Assembly: GCA_963922205.1 (NCBI GenBank)
Contig: CAWUHX010000065.1
Span: 1,258,534-1,322,533 of the forward strand
Direction: 5' to 3'
From: Romanomermis culicivorax
Lineage: Eukaryota > Nematoda > Enoplea > Mermithida > Mermithidae
Length of the DNA: 64,000 nucleotides
In this document: piece after piece, positions 21,129-33,488 of the stretch
How the letters are laid out: the number at the start of each line of letters is the position of its first letter
Numbering within the stretch: position 1 is the stretch's first letter
Translations under genes and position numbers: made by a program
The notes under the pieces: model-generated
Seen by the model: only the letters and a program-made list of their open reading frames with translations
Told to the model about the DNA's origin: nothing
Databases searched by the model: none

Positions 21129-24100
21129 TCACAATTTGTTGATTGAACGATTCTTCTTGTCTTTTTTTGTGGTTAATAAAGACGTTAACGTTTCTCTGAT
21201 CCATTGAATATGCGGATATACGGTCACGTGAATTTCGACTTGTTCATTTGATCTTTTGCCAATCGTTCCCGAGTAAAATCCAGCCAACGTAAAATTTTCA
21301 GATTGTTCATTGTAAGCTAGAAGTGGTCTTCCCACTAATTCCTGAAAGAAAAAAACTCAAGTTCCTCAAAACGTGACCACCATTTTCATAACTTACGTTA
21401 TCAAATTTATCATCGCCGATCAAATGAAGTCTCCTTGTCAACAACTTCTTTGGATTTTTCGCCGACTCAATTGCTGCCCTGTTAATTTCGACTGGAACTT
21501 CATATAGTGGAAGACGAGTATCACCACCTGGAAAAGCATGATTTAATATTCACAGGGATTCCTAACAATAATACTGATTTTACTGTATGTTAAGATTATG
21601 CTATATCTTGACCCTCGGATGCACGATGTAAAAGTATGCGAATTTTAGAACCCTGCTATTCGCCGAGCCTTGACTAGAAAATTTTGCAATTCGCTTTATT
21701 TGGCGCAGAAATGAGTGAAATTACCGTGTTAAATTTCATCTGCAGTGCTCTTTGCTACATACATGAACGGCAATTCTTTTTATGCATGTTTTTTCTCTGA
21801 GAAATACAGCTGCAATATCAACCATTGCCACATTCAGTCGTTCTAAAACGTTTCTTCAGCATTCAAAATCCAACAGTTTTTAAAACAAATGTGACCGTCT
21901 AAAATTAGATTCAGTTGGGCGGAGGAGAATATTTAAAAATCATAAATGTAGCTTTTTCTAAATTTTAACAGTTTTGTTCGTTTGTTTCTTACTTTTCTTA
22001 TTTTATAACATGAGAAACAGAAGTCGAAATCTTTCTCTCAATTGATCAACTTGAGCAAGCTATTCTGTAGAATTTATCAAGAACATTAGTTTTTTAAATA
22101 TTCAGAATTCATCAAACGATGGCGACTTTATGCTCATGTCAAGACATCGTGCATTTGAGGACTGATAATGCCGTATTTACCGTTAATTAGAAACTCCATG
22201 CATGACGCAGTCTATTTCAGGCGCGATTATTCTAAACCATGCAAACTCACCGCTCACATTCCATGTTGCAATCAAAAAATTTGAATCCAATGGTACAGGA
22301 TGTAGGGGAAATTGAATAGGTTGAGCAATACGCGTCGAAGCTTTAACTTTTAGGCGCATGACGATAATGGCGATATTGTGAACTGTCCTTGATTGCGGCT
22401 GATGACTCATTGAATCCAAATAAGCCGGATGAATGTGCACGGATTTCACTTTCATCTGGTTATATTTCCACTTTCTCTCATTCAAAAAGTACGCACGACC
22501 AGCACCAATCACTGGCCGATGAAGCCTATGATGAGAAAAGTTTCCAGGAAAATGCATTACTCCATAACTCTGCAGATTATTTTCAAAAATAGTGCAAGCG
22601 TGCTTCCTTTCTTGTTTTTAACTTTTGTCGCAGGTCTAAATCCATGGAATTTGGCATCGCATGAAAATAATTTCTTACGATGAAAGGTTCACACCTACAA
22701 CCTTTTATATTCATGACAGCAGGTGAAGTGTTAAGCATTCAACCTATATTAGTCAAATATGTCAAATTATCAGCTCGTTCATCACTTCTTTAAGTTTTAA
22801 TGTTATTCTTCTTTGGAATCAACTATGCTTTGTTTAGGAAAATTGTTAAACTACAGCATCGTTTTTATTCTTATAACGACTTTCTCTTCTTTTCTCCTGT
22901 TCATTTTGATCATCATCTTCTCGATCATTGCTGGGGGAGCAAGAATACGCCGAGGATCAATCAAGATCTGCGGAGGTCAATACCCTACCAAATCCTCCAC
23001 GTGCATGTATGGTGTAAACTGTGCAAATCCGAGTCACGTATGGTCTTGTAACAGAGGTTTTCGGATTAATGCTGATACACTACTTTGATACTTTATAAAT
23101 TTATAATAAAATATTTATATACTAGAATAGTAAGAATGCCGGGACACTGCTTCTTTCTCAAATCAGAAAATATTTCATTAGGGCAAGCTAAAAAAACCAA
23201 TTTCTGCAATTGTATGCAATCATAACTTACATCCTATTTGCACAATTCCCTGACGTCAAGGCAAATTCCAATTGATTTTGTTTCAACATATGGCTCATCA
23301 ACGGCTTGATATCAATCAAAACACCCATACATTTATCGTTATGAGCAATATCAAAACGAAGGATAAAAGGCAGCTCTTTGGGCTTTGATCGAAAGGCCCC
23401 ACTGTAGGGGCTGTACATGATCGCTTCAAGATTATCCTCTGGCTCGAAGTTGAGGTCATTATGATGACCATATATACATGAAACGCCAGCAGGAACGCTA
23501 ATAGGAGTAATTTTAGACGTCTGTATTGTCATATTATTGCCGATTTCCCTAAATTCATTGTGAATATCAACGTCAACCAGGGCATTTTCGAACCTGGCAA
23601 CAACGTTTATTTTCGCATCAGGAGGTATCGCTCTCCTAAAAAAATAATATATTGTTGATTCATATTAAATATTACAAGTAATTATAGATCCGAGGTCAGA
23701 TCATCATTGTTACACTAGATCTAAGGGTATGTACTACAGCTTCAACACTCCAATGAGAAGATAGCCAGAGAATTAACACTCCAATGGGAAGACTGGCAGA
23801 GAAAAAACAATCCAAACAGAGCAGCCGTTTTCTTCAATGAGTATCATTGTCGAAGGCCCAAATCTATTTGCCCCAGACAACAGAAAGGGTATTGTGAGGA
23901 GCTCTAGCCCTCGATTTTCTGTTTGCGTCTGAACCTTTAATAATATAGATGAAAGAACCTTCAATAATATAGTGATTTCATATTGTGTCGACCATTTGGT
24001 ATGAAAAAGCAGAGAAATTTTAATCTTGTGGTGTGTCGCCTCATAAATACAAGTTTTTATAGATTTTTAGACAACATCAGGAACCAGTTGCAATCATTTA

Positions 24101-27097
24101 GGGCTGACATATATTAAACCTTCTTCCTTTCAATAATCCCACTGTCTAAGCTTTTGACGTCAAACCTCCCAGCACCGTTTCTTGTTGTACCAGTAGGGAT
24201 AAGTCACATGAAAGATAAAAAATCATCATTAAAGAGCACCCCCCTTAAAGAGATGAAGCCGGAACCCAGATGATCTATTAATCTTGTATACCAAAATCCA
24301 CATGTCCAGTGCAACACAAAAATATGTCAAAGGTGTCCAAACTGTCGATGTCGCATACAGGGCTACTTGTGCTAAGAGAGCCACACGGTGGTTTGTCTAC
24401 TGCAGTAAAGTTATAAATGCGCGTAAAAAACCAATTCTGTTCCTCATCAAACAATATTATGCAGCATGAGCTACTTTTCAGTGTTTTGAAAAGACGTTTA
24501 CTCGAACTCCAGAAAGCGTGCAAATATGTTCGTAGTTTAGAATAATTTACCTGAGTGATTTCAAACATTTAGTGGAGAATTCAACAGTTTCATAAGCATT
24601 GTAATCCATGCTCGGCATAAAAAAACCCAGGCAGTGAAAATTCGGTCTTTCTGCGACTGTTGCATGAACTTCCCACTTTTTCCAGGACTGTTGTGTTCTG
24701 AGATGTTTTTTTGTTCTACTGTTATTGTTGTTGGCACTCAGCATCGTGTGTGGCTCTGAAATGGCAATGATAAACAAATGATAGTATACAAAAAACAAAG
24801 CAAATTACCATAGTAATCTACCGGTTTCCTGGAAAAAACAACTGAATGACTGGCTGGCATTAAGTGGCACATCTTATCATCTGTTGTGAACGATAGGTAA
24901 CAGCGTTTAAAAGTTGATAGATAACTGCACATCAATTTTTTAGATGTCAAGCTCCGCAAATAGCAATATACAGCACAGTGATACACATTGTCCACTGTGG
25001 TATAGCCGAAAATGTTGTCAGGACAGAACTGATCCTTCCCGATGATAAACCTTGAGTAGATTCTCCAACGGTGCCATTGACTAACATAATCAAGTGGTTC
25101 TTCTGGCATGATCTCAAGATTTTTCTCGATGATGTAGTTGGATAGCCAATGGAGTAATGGCTGCACCTCTTCTGACCTATAACTGCGACTACGCGCATAT
25201 GGAGCTAGGTCTGGATGGTATAGCATGCTGGGCGAATCAATTTCATTGTATGCATCAATAATCCACTGCATATTATCCACAGTATCAGCGAACCATCCCA
25301 TCCCATCGCCTGATCTTGATACTATTCCGCGAACAACGTACTGCTCATTCATAAGGCATACAATTGGACTACCCGAATCACCCTAAACAGCATTATTACA
25401 TGTGATTAAAGCTTTGTCCAGCATCTTAGGCAAACAAACTTACGTTAACAATATGTGCTCCATCTATGGTCACCCCTTCGACGTAGAATCCACGGTCGGT
25501 CGTATCATTGAGAAGAATTGTTCTTAGAAGATTATCTATAATTTAGGTGAGCTTTTGTATGATGAAATTCTGATCGATGAAGCATAATTATTCCATAAGC
25601 ATTTTTATTTTAGGCTTAATTTCTGTCATGTCATGAAATTCTCTCTAGGAATAATACTGTCAACTGATCTCAATAAAATATCATTACAGTTCAAGGGAAG
25701 GACAGTATTCAAATGAGAAGCAGCATGGAACAGCATCCAAACATAATGAAATTTGTCTACTTCAATATTGGATGTAATCATAGATAGAGTCAACTTCATT
25801 CAAACTATTAATTTCGCAGAGAACTGCCTTTCTACTTGCAAATATTAGGGTCTATTTTATATGAAAATTTTTTCACATTGAACACTGGCAATAAGTTCTA
25901 AATCTTTAACACCAATGCTGAACTTTTTTATGCAAAAAATTGTAAAAGTTTCTGCATGCTCACTTCCAAGTGAGTTACATGGTTGGGAGAAAATTGAAAT
26001 GATGTGAATTAGTACTTGCTATTTATAAACATTTCGAACGTTATAAATACAGTGATTCGTATATCAACCCTACCTAATTCTACTGGATTTCCCCATCCGG
26101 ACATTGAACAATTGAGCAATGAAGATGAATTTGACAAGGCCAATGGTTTTATGAATTTGTTGAAAACAACGGGTTCTTTTAGCTTCAGCATGGCTATATC
26201 ATTGGAAGCACATTCCTTAAAACTGCTTCTATGGCAGTACTGTCGATGTATGAGGGCGTGCTCTACGTATACGTCAAGTTTATTTGGCTCGTGCTCTGCA
26301 CTAACATTGTGTCTACCGAAGGAAACGTAATAATCTTTCGTGCTGAAAAATATGATAATTTGTGAAATTACCACTTCCAAATTATTCGCTGATACCATTC
26401 CCACCGATACTAAAGCACGCAGACAACTTTTTGTTCTGAAAATGTTCTGAATCAAACGATAATCATGATTTTGTCATCAGTGATTATTCGAGTAATATAG
26501 ATGAATATTATGGTCACTCTGATGAATAGTTCATTTGAAATGTGCAGACACACACACTCACTATCAGACAATGATAATTTTCTCTAAATGTTTGGCACAG
26601 TCAGTGAAAAGTCCGAAACAGAAAAACCTAATCAATTTTCCAGGAATTATTATCCGACTGATGTCTACTTTTTTGTGTTTCTGATTTTGGTTTTAAGATT
26701 TTTGAGTTGAATTGGTGTATGTTTATTCTTCTCAACCTGTCATTTTTGATGACTAAGCATTTTGATGCATTATTTTTGATACATATTCTATTTTTTACTA
26801 TATACAAAAGTCGAAAAGATGGTTTCACTCATGCACACAAAAATGAACTCACTTTCCTGGGATGCAGTGAGCAGCCGTTAGAACGATGTCAGAAGAACCA
26901 TAATCCATGTGTGACAAGTGGTTTGGCTGTCGACTAATCAGAAATGCGCCACACACTCCTGTTGGTGAGATATCCAATTGATTTGCCTTGTATAAACGTC
27001 CCATCCATGGTCGAGAAAAAGGTGCAGCTATAATACCATTTTTAATGCGTTTGAAATCCAATGAATTACGAGGCTGACCGTTGTACTGGTAGATCAC
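21129..27097 (-). CDS. Trypsin-like protease with PAN-like linker and a pseudoprotease domain
   Basis: Exons: 27097-26853, 26342-26074, 25535-25444, 25382-24809, 24755-24551, 23635-23231, 22569-22251, 21527-21397 and 21341-21129 (TGA). Phases agree for exons 1-6 and for 7-9; between 23231 and 22569 the phase does not match, so a small exon is missing. Domain 1 has an activation-site-like RIKNGIIAAPFSRPW, VLTAAHC (His), SNDIAMLKL (Asp) and GDSGSPIV (Ser), so it should be active. A cysteine-rich stretch (FCPDN..CAVYCYLRS..LMCSYLSTFKRCYLSF) resembles a PAN/apple module. Domain 2 repeats the fold, but VEFSTKC replaces TAAHC, VHNIAII replaces NDIAL and ELVGRPLLAY replaces GDSGGPL. It is probably extracellular, but the signal-peptide exon was not found. 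Substrate unknown. Confidence 0.8.
22785..23011 (+). mobile_element. hAT-like MITE, diverged copy 3
   Basis: Matches 1735-1953 (AATGTTATTCTT..TTTGGAATCAA, AAAATTGTTAAACTACAGCATC, GACTTTCTCTTCT) and ends in CACGTGCATGTATG like the other copies. The left end is not recognisable. It lies in an intron of the protease gene, in the interval where an exon seems to be missing. Confidence 0.6.
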
Positions 27098-28290
27098 CTG
27101 GAAAAAAGTAGGTATTGTACAAATTGAATTTTTTCCATGAACTCTATTGTTGTATTTATCTAAATCTAAAGATTATTTTGTCACTAGAAACGGAATAATC
27201 TATGTTTTAATTGAAATAAAAATAATCAGAAGCACAGAGCATATTTATTCCAATGAAATTTTTCGGGAGGAATATAATACTGTTGACGCAAATATAAATG
27301 TCTGAAAGCATAACTTCTATTATCCATTTTTGATTTAATTTTCTGGGTTTGTAAGTTGGTGCTTTTTTAAGAGGAAATGAGTCATTTCCTTACAGTCGGA
27401 AATATCGGGTTCCAGAAGGGCTTTAAAAATGTAAACACCATTGATTTTCATCGTAAAAAATTATGGATTTCCGATTCCACATGAACTCATTTTGATCCTA
27501 ATTATTTGGAAAAACGTTTGAGCACTATAAATTCGTATGTAGGAAAACGTTTCAACGAAGGTCCGTGTTTACGAAAATCAAGTCATGGGACCGAGAAATA
27601 GGCCACACTCCTTTTGCAAGTTCTCGCTTTACTACACCACAATATACGTAATGAAAAAAGGGCGCACATTGCAGTAGCACAGTATCCCAAAAGTCGACAT
27701 GATCACCAATAATATCGGAATTGTACAAAAAGCCATGCCTTCTCGTTTCGTTCGTTCGTTCGTTCCACTGAATAAATTCGTTGAAATGATGAACTCCATC
27801 CATTCAACTCTTTATTCATTTGTGTTTGTTTCACAAGGCATAGCTAAAAGTCTAAAATTGGATACTGTTCATGCATTTAGGCCTGACCTAATGTAGCAGG
27901 CCTTTATGAAAGGCACGTTAGTATTTCGGCTATACAGAATGATATTGTGCAGCAGTGCCTATTGCTACCTAGCAGGCACGCGCTATTGCTCAGTCTGGGT
28001 GCTCATTCGTCTGACACTACGGCAAGTTTGCGTGTGGAGCTTCAGAAACATTTTTATAGCTAACTCCTAGAATAGTGCTCAGGTTTGAGCATAAAGTTTT
28101 TTAACGATTTTGTCTTTTCCCATTCTCAGAAAGAAATTTTGTGTTTTTTACAGCATAAAGTTTTCCACTGAGTGAAAATTGCCCATCAAATTGAGCCTAC
28201 TTTTCTTATTTTTGCTCCATTAATCATTTCAAATTAAATAGGCTATAGTCGCATTTGATAGTATCAGCTTATATCAAGAAAGTACTTTAA
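27098..28290. other. Upstream flank of the protease gene
   Basis: Should contain the 5' exon(s) of the protease gene, but none could be chosen. A (CGTT)n microsatellite lies at about 27744-27762. The minus-strand open frame 27552-27803 has no supporting motif. Confidence 0.35.
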
Positions 28291-29348
28291 GGCCCGTATG
28301 CCAGAAGGTGGAGTAGCCTACTCCGTAGAGTGAATGGTGGATCATTTTGTGGACTATCTCCAGTTGGCATTTCAGAAAGAGGAGTAAAGAGAAGAGCAGA
28401 GTAGAATAAATCGGTATGCCAGAAAGCGGAGTAGGCTAATTCGGTGGAGTAGTCAGTGGAGTAGTCAGTGGATTATCTTTTTTCGGTATGCCAGAAAGAA
28501 GAGTAGAGCAAACACTAGACTAAAAAAAGTTTTTTTTCTTGTCTTTTTCTATACCTGTACCGGCCAGGTGTATTCGCTGGAGTAAGACTGATAACTATAG
28601 AAGTTATTGATTTCGTAAACTTTGGGAAATTTGGACGAGGAAAACGGGCATGCAGACAACATTACACGAGTTCTTTTTCGAAGATTAGATCCATTCGAAA
28701 TATACACTGATTTGGCTTCCAACTAAGATATCGATTCAATAAAGCAACAGTACGTGAATTGATAAGAATTTTGCATAATGAAAATTCAAATTCAACAATT
28801 CAGAATTCTGAATTTTCTCAGAAGTTTTTTTCAATGTTGTCCCATGCCGATTTTTTGTCCGATTTACTGAACTGTCCGTCTTTATATTTTTGATAACATT
28901 CCTTCGACTTTTGACATATTTGATTAGAAAATTAATTTGAAGCTGTAAAAAATTACCACCTCGTTTTTCGTTGCTCATTTCACAAGTCTCAAATTATGTA
29001 GATTAGCAAAAAGCAGTGCAATGCATGCGGAAAAAACCGATGAAGTTGACAAAAGGTGGCCTTGCAGAGAAAAGTAATAAAATCTATAAACCCACGATGA
29101 ACAGCAGAAATCCATTGTGAAAAATGTAACGATTTTTTTCTTGTCTTTTCGCCACTACTTCACTGGCTAATCCACGGATTACGAACTTCGCCACTACTCC
29201 ACTTTTTGGAATGCCGAAAAAGAAAATCCGTGGAGTAGCCTAATCCGGGGAGTAGCCAGTCGGTGGATTAGCTTACTCCATGGAGTGGCTACTCCTCGGA
29301 TTAGACTACTCCATGGATTATTCTACTCCACCTTCTGGCATACGGGCC
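28291..29348. mobile_element. Harbinger-type MITE with GGAGTAG-rich arms
   Basis: The ends are inverted copies of GGCCCGTATGCCAGAAGG and are flanked by TAA (28288-28290 and 29349-29351), the 3-bp duplication of PIF/Harbinger elements. Both arms carry repeated units with GTATGCCAGAAAG and GGAGTAG/GGATTA in inverted orientation. The 1058-bp element has no coding sequence. Its ends resemble those of the other Harbinger elements in the window (GGCCC start). Confidence 0.85.
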
Positions 29349-30473
29349 TAAGTGATGAAAAAATGAATTTAAACTGCTACGGAGTTATAACTTAAACTCT
29401 AGCAAAATTCAGAACTATGCATTTCAGAAAAAAATATAGGTCGATGATTAGTTACATAAGAATTATGGAAGTTTTTCAAATTGAATGGGATGCAGTAATG
29501 GTACTTGCTAACTAGTAAAACGGAATTAAAATTTAGGTACCCTCAAATATTTGATATGTATAGCTTGTGTCGCTCAGGATCATGGTATCAATCCTTTCCT
29601 TTTACAGTCAAGTGCTCCAAACTCTCGGCTCTAATGATTCTTACTATATGCAGAACAAGAACTGGCGTGTGAGGGTCAGAACGTGAGAAAATCTTGTACG
29701 TTTAAGCTACAGAGTAGACCTTCATGCTTTCGTATGTAATGTATAAATTATGATAATTATAGTCTGTTTACTTTGGAATGACAGACGCAGTGAGAACCAA
29801 AAAAGTCGGTTCTGTTCGATACGCAATTTTATAAAACGGTAAACTCTATACTTTAGAAGAACGCTTTTCATAATGAAAAGGGGAATGTCAAAATCATGGA
29901 AAGATCACGCATGCTCACTTACTTTTGATTTGGACAGAACTGTATTTGACACCTGAATCGAGGAATTTTGATCATTTAACAAGGCTACGGAAGGACATTT
30001 TTTGCTGTTTTGTTTGCCGCTCATGGATGACAAATTTTCTTCATTCATTACAGTAATAACCTTTATCAGTTTTTCGAGTCGAGATTACTTTCATGGGATC
30101 GCTGCATCGATTATTTCAAAACGAAGGGAAAATAATTGTATGCCCAACACAAATCAGCATCGAAGGGCCTGAATATGAACAAATTTGATATGTTTAAGTC
30201 ACAAACATGTCTTTCCTACAACCGTTTCTAGCTTCATTTGCACCAGTTCAAGCAAAACATAAAATAACTTTATTGTCATGAATCATAATTTCATGCACGT
30301 TAGAAATGCCAATACTGATTGTTATAGCTCTGCATTTCTTACGTTTTCACGATTGCAGAAAAATCGACTAATTCGAGAGGAAACATTGCCCGCAAGCTTT
30401 CAGTCCCAAGTGCAAAACTTTTAGATAATTATGAAGAATTCAGTTATCAAATATATTCCGACTTTTTCTGCAG
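29349..30473. other. Gene-free stretch
   Basis: AT-rich spacer with one member of the GCATCGATTATTTCAAAAC repeat family at about 30100. No gene recognised. Confidence 0.4.
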
Positions 30474-31219
30474 GGGCCGGTTTCACTAAAGCGATTTAAG
30501 CTCCAGCTGAGCTGCAGCTTAACCCTATATGTTATACCATCGTCGTTAAGCTGCAGTTCAGCTGTAGCTTAACTCGTACACAAAACATGTCGAGAAAGTT
30601 AAGCTACAGCTGAGCTGCAGCTGAGCTGCACCTTAACGGCAATGCTATAACATATAGAGGCTACAGCCGAGCTGCACCTTAACTTTCCGTATAAAGAAAT
30701 GCTTCCATGGCGGATTGCACGGACTTTACCCGAAAACTTTTCGTTCGATAATCGATTTTTTTAATCGACTAGAAAAAATTTCGCCTGCCAACTCGGGGAT
30801 GAGCGTTTTGGCACTTCGTTAGTTCGTTCGTTTTTTGGTTCATTTTGACATATAAACATAAATAATAGTTTGACCAACTTCCAAAACTGCCTACGCAAGC
30901 TACTGGAAAAGTTAAAACAAATAGCGAAATTTTTTCCAGTCGATAAATCACAACTAATGACTGTGAAAAAATCGATAAGCGGACGAAAAGTTTTCGGGTA
31001 AAGTCCGCGCAATGCACCATGGAAACATTTCTTTATACGGAAAGTTAAGGTGCAGCTCAGCTGTAGCTCAGCTGTAGCTTAACTTTGTCGACATGTTTTG
31101 TGTAAGAGTTAAGCTACAGCTGACCTGCAGCCTAACGACAATGGTGTAACATATAGACTTAAGCTGCAGCTTAAGCTGCAGCTCAGCTGGAGCTTAAGTC
31201 GCTTTAGTGAAACCGGCCC
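30474..31219. mobile_element. Foldback (palindromic) element
   Basis: Left arm starts GGGCCGGTTTCACTAAAGCG and the right arm is its inverse. The complementarity continues almost to the centre (for example GACTTTACCCGAAAACTTTTCG at 30721 against its inverse near 31000), so nearly the whole 746 bp can fold into one hairpin. The arms contain repeated AGCTGCAGCTTAA / AGCTGAGCTGCAG motifs. No clear target duplication. Its first bases match GGGCCGGTTTCTCAAAAGG at 31265. Confidence 0.8.
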
Positions 31220-31264
31220 GAGCTCTCATTGTTGAAGCGCGGATGGTAGTTAATTTCACTTCTG

Positions 31265-31311
31265 GGGCCGGTTTCTCAAAAGGCGTCTAAAGTTACACGC
31301 GTATAACTTTA
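31265..31311. mobile_element. Detached left end of the fourth Harbinger-type element
   Basis: GGGCCGGTTTCTCAAAAGGCG followed by TCTAAAGTTACACGCGTATAACTTTA. Related TCTAAA/GACGC sequence resumes at 38283-38400 (CGTCTAAAGTTAG, AGACGCGTGTAAG) beyond the nested elements, suggesting that one element was split here. The right-hand terminus was not found near 42500. Confidence 0.45.
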
Positions 31312-31596
31312 GGCCCATATTTACAATCACGTGTTGGCGGCGTGTTAAGGCCCTGTCATACTTCGCCGCGCGGCGCCGGTTGTCCTATTCATACTAACAG
31401 GCGGCGCCGCGCGGCGGTCATACTTCGCCGCGCGGTACCGCGCGGCGCCGTACGGCGCCGCTTTTTTACTTGTGGATTTTGCTCTTCTCAAAAAATGTGT
31501 ATTGCTCGTCTCGATGAATGCAAAATACGAAAATGCAAAAACGATGAAAAATACGAGAAAATCGAAAAATAAAAAGCACAAAAGAAAAATAAAAAT

Positions 31597-31860
31597 CACT
31601 GCTGAGAAATATCAATTTATATAAATTGATTTTGAATAATTGAATATATGTATACATGATTATTTATTCACATATGTGCTTACATGATCCAGATCTGATC
31701 TGGGTCCGGTCGGACCTGCTGTAGGACCTAGATTCAAAGTGGACCCATCTCCTTTCCCTAGTATTCGGGAAATCGAGACATTCCGGGAATAGGGACTAAT
31801 GAATTTTTCGGGGAAATATGAATTTTTTTATTATTTGGGGAATCGGGGGGGGGGGGGGGT
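31597..31860 (+). repeat. Internal inverted repeat of element A, left arm
   Basis: Near-identical in inverse to 34790-35123: CTGCTGAGAAATATCAATTT, TTATTTATTCACATATGTGC, GGTCCGGTCGGACCTGCTGT and several 'cgggaaatcg' variants. Followed by a G-run of 14-15 (about 31846). Confidence 0.8.
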
Positions 31861-32066
31861 ATGGACTTTCAGACAATCTGGATATTTGCAGAAAAGTGAC
31901 GTTGGGGGAGTAAAGACATAATCAAAATGTGCGAGTACACTCGCTGTAGGAACATGTTTACACCTAGTTTGCATATTCATAATTTTTACACATTCATGCC
32001 ATCGTTGCAAATTGAGTGATCAACTTAGTATATCTTCTTTGAAAATAAAGTAATCAATTTGGTAAA

Positions 32067-33439
32067 ATGGATGAAAATGCGGTAATTGAAATTAGAATCG
32101 AAGAAGTGCGCAAGCGTTCATTTTTATGGTCGAAGCTTGATAAGGGCCACAGCGACAAGATAAAGTGTCGAAATGCTTGGACGGCCATAGCTGCAAAAGC
32201 TGGTCTAGAAGGTGTGCAATTTTTCCCGTGATATAAATCAAGAAAATTTCGAAGAATCAAAAATTACAGACGAAGATGTTAAGAAAAAGTGGAAGAATCT
32301 GCGTGATAAATTTACAAAAGTTCAGAAGAAGCTTCCAAGTGGTAGCTCAGCACAAGCCAATCAAAATTGGCCTTGGACCGATTCTTTGTCGTTTCTTCGC
32401 GAAGCCGCAGAATGCAGAAAGTAAACGGCTGATTTTTACATCTTTTTAAACAAGTAAAACTTATAATTTCATAAATTAGAACTGCTTCGAATTTGGACGA
32501 AAGCGAGGAAGAAGATGTTGGGCAGGAAGATCAAGACACTAGCAATGCAGCTGATGCTTTGGCCCTTTCAGACACCTTGGAGCAACTTCATGATGAGCAC
32601 GATCGATCAGATATCTCAAAATCTGGCAAATTCACTGAGCCCAAAGAATTCAAACGTAGAAAACGTTCGTACCAACCTGACATGGTTGATGAAGCTTTAT
32701 TGAAATATCTGAAGGAGAAGAGTGGAGATAAAAATGACGAAGACTTGTTGTTTGGTAAGAATGACTCCTATTGAGTTTGTGTTAGGTTTACTTCCAGCTG
32801 ATAAATGAATGTTCAAATTAGTCCGTGTATGAGAAGTATAATATTACTGTAAATTACCATTCGAAATTAACCTTAAAAAATTTTCGACATCAGAGAGAAA
32901 ACCTTGATCATTCATTAATGCAATATCTGTCAGGCATGGATCTTTCAGAATGTGTAGTGAAGATGCATTTCATTTTGACATACAGAATGACAAGAGTTGA
33001 ATTTTCTTTTATATCTGGCAAATAATGTCTGCTTTCTATTGGAAAGTGGGAAGGAAGCAGCAGCAAAAGTATTTACTTTTGTTTGACCTGAGCAGATGAC
33101 CTTTCGATTTTGTTGGTGGCAAAGTGGCTGGACAGTTATCGGGCACATTCTGGATGTATCTTAGATGCATCCTAGATGCGTTCAGCCTAGATGGTTAATT
33201 CCGCCTGGCAGTGAAGAGACAAAATGATAAGTAAAATGATTCCTATTTAAGTAAAAAGTATTGGTGCATCGTTAGCAAAATTGAATCCACGTATCAAACA
33301 CAAAGCGAAATTAGCGATTTTGCAAGTTATCAACGATGCTGAAGAAGAGCAGGAACAGCAGGTTGCGAGCACAAATCAGACGAACATACAACATGTGCAT
33401 TCACGCTCTTTGTTTCAAATGCAGTACGAAAATTTGTGA
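32067..33439 (+). CDS. MADF/BESS protein of Harbinger element A
   Basis: Four exons 32067-32211, 32255-32420, 32480-32754 and 33252-33439 join in frame to 257 residues and a TGA stop. The N-terminus is a MADF (Myb/SANT-like) domain: IEEVRKRSFLWSKLDKGH, AWTAIAAKAGL, VKKKWKNLRDKFTKVQKK. The middle is acidic. The C-terminus, SIGASLAKLNPRIKHKAKL, is a BESS motif, used for protein-protein contact. In PIF/Harbinger elements such a partner binds the transposon ends and brings the nuclease into the nucleus. Introns are 43-497 nt. Unlike its nuclease neighbour the frame is intact. Confidence 0.85.
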
Positions 33440-33488
33440 GATTGTTTGAATGAATTGATAAAGAGATTATATATGTTGTCATCAAACT

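Noticed and set aside
22389-22683. Plus-strand ORFs opposite protease exon 7
   Set aside because: Shadows of the minus-strand exon with serine-protease-like motifs.
27552-27803. Candidate first exon of the protease gene
   Set aside because: No signal-peptide-like start and no donor in the right phase could be identified; partly a CGTT microsatellite.
31341-31599. GC-rich ORFs at the Harbinger end
   Set aside because: They are the GCGCGGCGCC-rich terminal inverted repeat read as protein.
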